Part shown: positions 1-5,552 of the stretch, piece after piece | How positions within the stretch are numbered: position 1 is the stretch's first letter | Layout: each line of letters starts with the position of its first letter | From: Bacteroidales bacterium UBA5515 | GTDB taxonomy: Bacteria; Bacteroidota; Bacteroidia; Bacteroidales; P3 | Length of the DNA stretch: 5,552 nt | Direction of reading: 5' to 3' | Assembly: GCA_002423895.1 (NCBI GenBank) | Contig: DIOL01000005.1 | Coordinates: 43,074 to 48,625 of the forward strand | The notes under the pieces: generated by a model | What the model saw: the letters and a program-made list of their open reading frames with translations, nothing else | Database searches by the model: none | What the model was told of the DNA's origin: nothing | Made by a program: the position numbers and the translations under genes

Positions 1-1
1 T

Positions 2-466
2 CCAAACTCTGTTACTTCAATAGAAAGTAGTGCTTTTAATGCTTGCTCTGGATTAACCTCAATAATAATTCCAAACTCTGTTACTTATTTGGGGAATAGT
101 GCTTTTAGGGATTGCTCTGGTATAACTTCAATTACAATTCCAAGTTCAATTACATATGTTAATGAATATGCTTTTTCTGGTTGCAGTAGTTTAACTTCAG
201 TTACAATTCCAAATACAGTTACTTATATCGGAAATAGTGCTTTTAGATTTTGCAGTAGTTTAACTTCAATTACAATTCCAAACTCTGTTACTTCTATTGA
301 TTTTGCTGCTTTTCATGAATGTTCTGAATTAACCTCAATTACAATTCCAAATTCTGTTACTACTATTGGCGAAGCGGCTTTTGCATATTGCCCTAAATTA
401 ACCTCAGTAATAATTCCAAATTCTGTTACTTCTATTGGTAAAAATGCTTTTACTGGATGTATTGAA
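2..466 (+). repeat. LRR block A: BspA-type 23-residue repeats, one partial and six full units
   Basis: Six full 69-bp units start at 53, 122, 191, 260, 329 and 398, preceded by the last 17 residues of another unit cut by the window edge. The unit reads LTSITIPNSVTSIG, two variable residues, then AF, two variable residues, C and two more. This matches the LRR_5/BspA class (Treponema pallidum-type LRR), expected to form a curved solenoid. The Phe and Cys of the AF..C motif are kept in every unit. No unit has an insertion or deletion. Blocks B and C each have ten units, so more of this block and an N-cap probably lie upstream (inference). Confidence 0.93.
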
Positions 467-3400
467 TTAACCTCAATAACAAGTAATGCAATAAATCCTC
501 CTACTATTCAAAGCAATACTTTTTATAATGTTAATCGTTCAATACCAGTTAATGTTCCTTGTGGTCGTATTTCATCATATCAATCAGATACAAATTGGAA
601 TACTTTTACAAATATCATTTCTGGGGATAAACGTGATACAATTTATGCAACTATACTTAATGGACAATCATATACTCAAAATGGATTTAATGAAAACATT
701 TCTGGTTTTTACAACGATACTTTACAAGCTATAAATGGTTGCGATAGCATAATTACTTTAAAATTATCAGTAGTTGATAAGTTTAGTGTTGTAAACAATG
801 ATGGAGATACTATATATTATAAACTTACTACTACTGCTGCTCCTTATAAAGCTGAGGTTACTTTTAAAGGGGATTCTTATTCTTCTTTTAGAGATGAATA
901 TATTGATACAATCAATATTCCTTCATCTGTAATGTTTAATGGAGTAAATATTGATATTACCTCTATTAGAACAGACGCTTTTAATAGTTGTAACAGATTA
1001 AAATCAATCACTATTCCAAATTCTGTAACTTCTATTGGTGATAGAGCTTTTGAAGTATGCCAAAATTTGACTTCTGCAATAATTCCAAACTCTGTGACTA
1101 CTATTGGTAGTAATGTTTTTTTTGGTTGTTGGTCTTTAAGATCAATTGCTATTCCTAACTCTGTTACTTCTATTGGAGGAGGTGCTTTTATGAATTGTAG
1201 CGGACTAACATCAATTACACTTCCAAATTCTATCACTTCAATTGGTGATTTTACTTTTAAAGGTTGTTCGGGATTGACTTTAATTACAATTCCAAATACT
1301 GTAACAAGAATTTATGAGTATGCTTTTAATGGTTGTAGCGGATTAACCAATCTAACAATTCCAAACTCTGTTACTTCTATTGGTAGAGAAGTTTTTAAAG
1401 GTTGTAGCGGGCTAACTTCAATAATTCTTCCTGATTCTTTGAAATCAATTAATATGAACACTTTTCAAAATTGTTCTGGATTGACTTCAATAACACTTCC
1501 AAATACTCTTACTACAATAGGTTCTGATGCTTTTTCAGGTTGTAGCAGGTTAACATCAATAAATATACCAAATTCTGTGAATTTGATTTACCAAAATGCT
1601 TTTTATGGTTGTAGTAGTTTAACATCAATAAATATACCAAAAAACATAACCACTCTTGGTACTGAAGTTTTTAGTGGATGTACTGCATTAACCTCAATAA
1701 CAAGTAATGCAATAAATCCTCCTACTATTCAAAGCAATACTTTTAATAATGTTAATCGTTCAATCCCTGTTTATGTACCTTGTAATATATCTTCTTATCA
1801 AACTGCAACAAATTGGAATACTTTTTCAAATTTTATTTCAAACGGAACTACTCAATATGGTGATACAATATATGCTACAATTCTTCAAGGACAATCTTAT
1901 ACAGAAAATGGATTTAATAAAAACATTTCTGGTATATATAATGATACTTTACAAACAGTAAGTGGTTGCGATAGTATAATTACTTTAAATTTATCTGTTG
2001 TTGATAAGTTTAATTTAGCAAATAATGATGGAGATACTATTTATTATAAACTAACCACTACTGCTACTCCTTATAAAGCTGAGGTAACTTATAAAGGAGA
2101 TTCATTTAATTCATATATAAATGAGTATTTTGACACAATTAGCATTCCTTCATCTGTAATGTTTAATGGAGTAAATATTGATATTACTTCTATTGGAGAT
2201 TTCGCTTTTAATGCTTGTAATAGATTAACTTCAATAACTATCCCTAATTCTATGACTTCTATTGGAGAAGAAGCTTTTTATAATTGCGATGGTTTAACAT
2301 CATTAATTATACCAAACTCTGTTACTTCTATTGGAGAAGGTGCTTTTGAAAGTTGTAGTATATTAAGATCAATTAATATTCCAAACTCTATTACTTCAAT
2401 TAGTGAGAATACTTTTCGTCTTTGTCGTAGTTTAACTTCAATAACAATTCCAAGCTCTGTTACTTCTATTGGAAATATGGCTTTTTACGGTTGTAGTGGT
2501 TTAACTTCAATAACGATTCCAAATTCTGTTATTTCTATTGGTCAAGAGGCTTTTTCACATTGTAGTGGATTAACTTCAATAACGATTCCTAACTCCATAA
2601 CATCAATTAATAGTGATGTTTTTGAAAGTTGTACTGGATTGACTTCAATTAATATTCCTAACTCTGTAACTTCAATTGGAGAATCGGCTTTTGAAAATTG
2701 CACTGCATTAACTTCAATAACAATTCCTAACTCAGTGACATCAATAGGAGATTATGCTTTTGGAGATTGTATTGGATTAACATCAATTAATTTATCAAAT
2801 TCACTTACTTCCATTGGTGTATATGCTTTTGGAGGTTGTAGTGGGTTAACATCTCTGACTATTCCAAGCTCTGTGACTTCAATTGATGAAGCGGCTTTTT
2901 ATGATTGTAGTGGTTTAACTTCAATTACTATTAATGCTATAAATCCACCTGCCACTAATAATTATACATTTGAAGATTTTAATTTTTCAATTCCTGTTTA
3001 TGTTCCATGTAATTCACTTTCATCTTATCAATCTGATCCAAATTGGAATAGTTTTACAAATATGATAGGTATAAAAAACATAATATTTGTTGATACAACT
3101 ATTTGTTCAGGAGATTCAATAAATTATTATGGAACAAATATTGATTCAGCAGGTGTTTATTATATTGTAAATGGTTGTGACAGTATTATTTTAACTTTAA
3201 ACACTAATCCTTCTTATAATGATACTATTTTTGCTGAGATTTGTCAAGGCAGTTCTTATACTTTAAATGGATTTAATAGAAACCTATCTGGCTTCTATAC
3301 TCAAAATCTTCAAACATCAATGGGTTGTGACAGTATTGTGAATCTTAGCTTAACTGTTAATCCTGCTCTTAGGGATACTATATTTGCAGAGATATGTCAA

Positions 3401-5552
3401 GGTCATACTTATAATCAATTCGGATTTAATGAAAGTGCTGCTGGATTCTACACTCAAAATCTACAAACTGAAAATGGTTGTGACAGTATTGTTAATCTTA
3501 GTTTAACTGTTAATCCTGTTTACAGGGATACTATTTTTGCTCAAATTTGTAGAGGAGAAGTATATAATCAATTTGGATTTAATGAAGATAGTGAAGGGTT
3601 CTACACTCAAAACTTACAATCAATTAAAGGTTGTGACAGTATAGTAAATCTTAGTTTGAAATATAATTCATATTATAATGGTACAATGTTTGTTGAATTA
3701 TGCGAAGGAGAATCATATAATGCATTTGGATTTAATGAAGATGAAACTGGTTTTTATACCCAACATCTTTATACAATAGCTGGTTGTGACAGTATTATGA
3801 ATCTAATTCTTGTAATTCAACCTAAATATAATGATACAATTTTTGCTGAAATTTGTGAAGGAGATGTTTATAATCAGTTTGGATTTAATGCATCTACTGC
3901 TGGAATATATACTCAAAATCTTCAAAGTTATTTTGGTTGTGACAGTATAGTAAATTTAGTATTATCTGTTAACCAACCTACAATTACTAATCTTACTGCT
4001 GAAATTTGTCAAGGTGAAACTTATACTCTTAACGGATTTAATGTTTCTACTGCTGGGTTACATACTCAAACATTACAAACTTATAAGGGTTGTGATAGTA
4101 TTGTTAATCTTACACTAACTGTTAACCAACCTACAACAACAAACCTTACTGCTGAAATTTGTCAAGGGGAAACTTATACCTTAAATGGTTTCAATGTTTC
4201 TTCTGCTGGTTTACATACTATAAATCTTCATTCTTATAAAGGTTGTGACAGTATTGTTAATCTTACTTTGACTGTTAACCAACCTGCTATCACTAATCTT
4301 TCTGCTGAAATCTGTCAAGGGAAAACTTATACTTTAAATGGATTTAATGTTTCTACTACTGGTTTACATACTCTAAATCTTCAAACTTATAAGGGTTGTG
4401 ATAGTACAGTTAATCTCACACTAACTATTAACCAACCTGCTGTTACTAATATTTCTGCTGAAATCTGCCAAGGAGAAACTTACACAGACAATGGATTTAA
4501 TGTTTCTACTGCTGGATTACATACCTTAAACTTACAAACTTATAAGGGTTGTGATAGTATTATTAATCTTACACTAACTATTAACCAACCTGCAACTACT
4601 AATCTTACTGCTGAAATTTGTCAAGGTGAAACTTATACTTTAAATGGATTTAATGTTTCTACTGCTGGTTTACATACTCAAACATTACAAACTATTAAAG
4701 GTTGTGATAGTATTGTTAATCTAACACTAACTATTAATCAACCTGCTATTACTAATCTCACTGCTGAAATCTGTCAAGGTCAAGCATATAATCAAAATGG
4801 CTTTAATGTTTCAACTGCTGGATTACATACTCAAACATTACAAACTTATAAGGGTTGTGATAGTATTGTTAATCTTACTTTAACTGTTAATCAACCTGCT
4901 ATAACAAACTTAACTGCTGAAATCTGTCAAGGTGAAACATACACAGACAATGGATTTAATGTAGGTACTGCTGGTTTACATACTCAAACACTTCAAACTA
5001 TTAAGGGTTGTGATAGTATTGTTAACTTAACTTTAACTGTTAATCAACCTGCTTTTACTAATCTTGTTGCTGAAATCTGTCAAGGTGAAACTTATACTTT
5101 AAATGGATTTAATGAAGATGAAACTGGTTTTTATACTCAAACATTACAAACTGCTAAGGGTTGTGATAGTATTGTTAACTTAACTTTAACTGTTAATCAA
5201 CCTGCTGTTACTAATCTTACTGCTGAAATTTGTCAAGGGGTAACCTACACAGACAATGGATTTAATGTTTCAACTGCTGGTTTACATACTCAAACATTAC
5301 AAACTGCTAAGGGTTGTGATAGTATTGTTAACTTAACTTTAACTGTTAATCAACCTGCTATTACTAATCTAACTGCTGAAATCTGTCAAGGGGAAACTTA
5401 CACTCTTAATGGATTTAATGTAAGTACTGCTGGTTTACATACTCAAACATTACAAACTTATAAGGGTTGTGATAGTATTGTTAATCTAACATTAACTGTT
5501 AATCACCCTGCTATAACACTCCTAACTGCTGAAATCTGTCAAGGTGAAACAT
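2..5552 (+). CDS. Giant BspA-like leucine-rich-repeat / GCDSI-repeat surface protein, partial at both ends
   Basis: One frame (+2) stays open over 1,850 complete codons; the last base is a partial codon. I followed the frame through the window and found no frameshift or in-frame stop. Domains in order: LRR block A (residues 1-155), C-cap (156-211), GCDSI unit (212-261), N-cap (262-332), LRR block B (333-562), C-cap (563-620), GCDSI unit (621-670), N-cap (671-741), LRR block C (742-971), C-cap (972-1030), short GCDSI unit (1031-1073), then a 51-residue tandem array (1074 to the edge). LRR proteins of this type include Tannerella forsythia BspA, a surface adhesin. I infer a secreted or surface-anchored adhesin or structural protein, probably exported by type IX secretion, but no signal peptide or sorting domain is visible. 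Substrate or partner is unknown. The start codon, ribosome binding site and promoter lie upstream of the window. Tryptophan is always TGG and TGA never occurs in frame, consistent with the standard code. Confidence 0.93.
467..634 (+). other. C-terminal cap of LRR block A
   Basis: Residues 156-211 begin like another LRR (LTSIT), then change to SNAINPPTIQSNTF, followed by SIPVNVPC, a YQ pair, W199 and F202. This NPP / PV.VPC / YQ / NW..F pattern commonly closes BspA-like LRR blocks in Bacteroidota and probably shields the hydrophobic end of the solenoid. The first 78 bases of the region (466-543) match 1687-1764 at all but one position, showing it was copied with the next module. Confidence 0.82.
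635..784 (+). repeat. Single GCDSI repeat unit linking LRR modules 1 and 2
   Basis: Residues 212-261 align without gaps to the 51-residue units of the downstream array: DTIY at the start, G221, Y224, GFN at 228-230, G235, L241, GCDSI at 246-250 and a closing L.LSV. The first of the two conserved cysteines is replaced: the array has EIC.G where this unit has TILNG. The second cysteine (C247) remains. It sits between an LRR cap and the next N-cap and acts as an inter-module spacer by position. Confidence 0.85.
785..997 (+). other. N-terminal cap of LRR block B
   Basis: Residues 262-332 contain NNDGDTIYYKL, then AEVT, then DTINIPSSVMFNGVNIDITS and a first irregular AF..C element. This resembles the lead-in of many BspA-like proteins, in which a short beta-rich segment with a pattern like 'IP.SV..NG....VTSI' precedes the regular LRRs. 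The segment 917-960 (44 bp) is identical to 2144-2187 in the next module. The role as solenoid N-cap is inferred from position and family resemblance. Confidence 0.75.
998..1687 (+). repeat. LRR block B: ten BspA-type 23-residue repeats
   Basis: Ten contiguous 69-bp units (starts 998, 1067, 1136, 1205, 1274, 1343, 1412, 1481, 1550, 1619) with no insertions or deletions. All ten keep Phe and Cys in the (A/V/T)F..C motif and Pro in the (I/L)P motif. This block varies more than block C: unit 5 reads VTRIYEY, unit 7 LPDSLKSINMN, unit 9 VNLIYQN and unit 10 IPKNITTLGTE at positions normally held by IPNSVTSIG. The varied residues are the likely exposed, ligand-facing positions (inference). Confidence 0.94.
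1688..1861 (+). other. C-terminal cap of LRR block B
   Basis: Residues 563-620 repeat the cap after block A: SNAINPPTIQSNTF, SIPVYVPC, YQ, W605 and F608. Compared with the first cap it lacks one residue after VPC (N where the first has GR) and carries a three-residue-longer tail (SNGTTQYG against SGDKR) before the DTIY of the next spacer. Confidence 0.82.
1862..2011 (+). repeat. Single GCDSI repeat unit linking LRR modules 2 and 3
   Basis: Residues 621-670 parallel the unit at 635-784 along its whole length (DTIYATIL, QSYT, NGFN, NISG, YNDTLQ, GCDSIITL, LSVVDKF). Like that copy it lacks the first conserved cysteine (TILQG in place of EICQG) and keeps the second (C656). It was evidently duplicated with the surrounding module rather than derived separately from the downstream array. 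Confidence 0.85.
2012..2224 (+). other. N-terminal cap of LRR block C
   Basis: Residues 671-741 match the N-cap of block B closely (NNDGDTIYYKLTTTA, PYKAEVT, IPSSVMFNGVNIDITSI) and lead into the first irregular AF..C element. Here that element has the usual IGDFAF, where the earlier copy has IRTDAF. The offset between the two copies is exactly 1,227 bp throughout, so no insertion or deletion has occurred in either copy since duplication. Confidence 0.75.
2225..2914 (+). repeat. LRR block C: ten BspA-type 23-residue repeats
   Basis: Ten contiguous 69-bp units (starts 2225, 2294, 2363, 2432, 2501, 2570, 2639, 2708, 2777, 2846) without insertions or deletions. The Cys and Phe of (A/V/T)F..C are kept in all ten. 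The units are closer to the consensus LTSITIPNSVTSIG than those of block B. Unit 9 (starting 2777) reads INLSNSLTSIG, the only one of the 27 visible units in which the proline of the (I/L)P motif is lost. The unit count equals block B, which supports duplication of a whole ten-repeat module. Confidence 0.94.
2915..3091 (+). other. C-terminal cap of LRR block C
   Basis: Residues 972-1030 carry the same cap signature (NAINPPATNNYTF, SIPVYVPC, SSYQ, NW..F) but are more diverged from the two upstream caps than those are from each other. The tail MIGIKNIIFV leads into a different GCDSI unit. This is the last LRR element in view; everything downstream is GCDSI repeat. Confidence 0.8.
3092..3220 (+). 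repeat. Short divergent GCDSI unit at the head of the array
   Basis: Residues 1031-1073 hold DTTICSGDSI, a short middle part with G1051 and Y1053, and NGCDSIILTL. The unit is 43 residues long, against 51 for every array unit, and lacks the GFN motif. It does have both cysteines (C1035 and C1059), unlike the two inter-module units. It resembles the 'DTTIC.GDSI...G...' repeats common in secreted Bacteroidota proteins. It is either an older, independent unit or a shortened copy. Confidence 0.75.
3221..3985 (+). repeat. GCDSI tandem array, units 1-5 (diverse subfamily, DTIFAEIC type)
   Basis: Five 153-bp units start at 3221, 3374, 3527, 3680 and 3833. Each keeps, at unit positions, C8 in (E/Q)(I/L)C.G, Y13, GFN at 17-19, G24, L30, GCDS at 35-38, NL at 41-42 and L44. 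They begin DTIF or GTMF, have GFYTQ or GIYTQ in the middle, and vary at the end (NPALR, NPVYR, NSYYN, QPKYN, NQPTI). The Asp of GCDSI is GAC in all five. Two cysteines per unit, 28 residues apart, could form a disulfide outside the cell (inference). I cannot name a domain family with certainty. Confidence 0.9.
3986..5552 (+). repeat. GCDSI tandem array, units 6-16 (homogenised subfamily, TNLTAEIC type), cut at right edge
   Basis: Ten full 153-bp units start at 3986, 4139, 4292, 4445, 4598, 4751, 4904, 5057, 5210 and 5363; a sixteenth begins at 5516 and is cut by the window. They read TNLTAEICQGETYT at the front, GFNVSTAGLHTQTLQT in the middle and KGCDSIVNLTLTVNQPA at the end, with few changes between units. 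There are no insertions or deletions, and all keep both cysteines. Codons are also largely shared, showing recent homogenisation. The expected structure is a string of small beta-rich domains forming a stalk (inference). The true number of units is unknown because the array continues past the window. Confidence 0.92.

Larger units (their letters stand above)
466..2227 (+). repeat. Large direct duplication: cap + spacer + N-cap cassette, copies at 466-1000 and 1687-2227
   Basis: The C-cap, GCDSI spacer and N-cap following block A recur after block B. Bases 466-543 match 1687-1764 at 77 of 78 positions (offset 1,221 bp), and 917-960 match 2144-2187 exactly (offset 1,227 bp). The offset changes once, by 6 bp, between the VPC motif and the DTIY start of the spacer. 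With the equal ten-unit blocks B and C, this shows module-level duplication of about 1.2 kb inside one gene. Confidence 0.88.

Noticed and set aside
528..734. Short + strand open frame of 68 codons
   Set aside because: It lies in frame +3 inside the LRR cap and GCDSI spacer of the main frame, has no recognisable domain, and exists only because the host sequence is AT-rich.
877..1236. Antisense open frame of 119 codons with a repeating (I/V)EVTE(F/L)GI motif
   Set aside because: The motif is the reverse complement of the LRR units in block B; its periodicity comes entirely from the sense-strand repeats.
1749..1961. Short + strand open frame of 70 codons resembling the one at 528
   Set aside because: It is the same out-of-frame shadow, repeated because the cap/spacer cassette is duplicated at an offset of 1,221 bp. 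The similarity reflects duplication of the host sequence, not selection for a small protein.
2..2914. Possible CRISPR array (short repeats every 69 bp)
   Set aside because: The period equals 23 codons of an open LRR frame; repeat and 'spacer' parts vary together and encode a known protein motif.
3221..5552. Possible non-coding satellite or mobile-element repeat (153-bp period)
   Set aside because: The period is a multiple of three, the frame is open across all units, and the conserved positions are at protein level with many synonymous changes.
3221..5552. SprB-type repeat (gliding adhesin)
   Set aside because: I do not see the GG..PY.Y.W pattern expected of that repeat; only a general Gly-Cys ending is shared.
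1..5552. Eukaryotic BspA-like gene (for example Trichomonas or Entamoeba)
   Set aside because: Those genomes also have such LRRs, but the PVYVPC caps and GCDSI repeats fit Bacteroidota better. This is a judgement from family knowledge and was not tested by search.

Overview
The window lies entirely inside one very large protein-coding gene on the + strand. Frame +2 (first full codon at 2) is open from end to end: 1,850 complete codons, no in-frame stop, and neither the true start nor the true stop in view. The base composition is AT-rich (about one third G+C by spot counts of a few lines), with mostly A/T-ending codons. The protein combines BspA-type leucine-rich repeats (LRR_5-like, 23 residues), a 'PVYVPC...YQ...W..F' cap after each LRR block, and a second repeat ending in 'GCDSI'. 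From knowledge of these families, that combination points to a secreted or cell-surface protein of the phylum Bacteroidota. Genus cannot be told.

Layout (residue n starts at base 3n-1). Module 1: LRR block A (2-466, cut at the left edge), C-terminal cap (467-634), one GCDSI unit (635-784). Module 2: N-terminal cap (785-997), LRR block B of exactly ten units (998-1687), C-cap (1688-1861), one GCDSI unit (1862-2011). Module 3: N-cap (2012-2224), LRR block C of exactly ten units (2225-2914), C-cap (2915-3091), a short divergent GCDSI unit (3092-3220). After that a tandem GCDSI array with an exact 153-bp (51-residue) period fills 3221-5552: 15 full units plus the start of a 16th. Units 1-5 are diverse; units 6-16 form a homogenised subfamily.

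How the parts may work together (inference): the LRR blocks would be the binding or display surfaces, and the long GCDSI array a repetitive stalk or spacer. A signal peptide upstream and a type IX secretion C-terminal domain downstream are expected, but neither is in the window. I see no RNA gene, promoter, ribosome binding site, terminator, mobile element or CRISPR array, and no intergenic DNA. I found no sign of a defence or other multi-gene system. What is of interest is the repeat architecture and the evidence of recombination between repeats.
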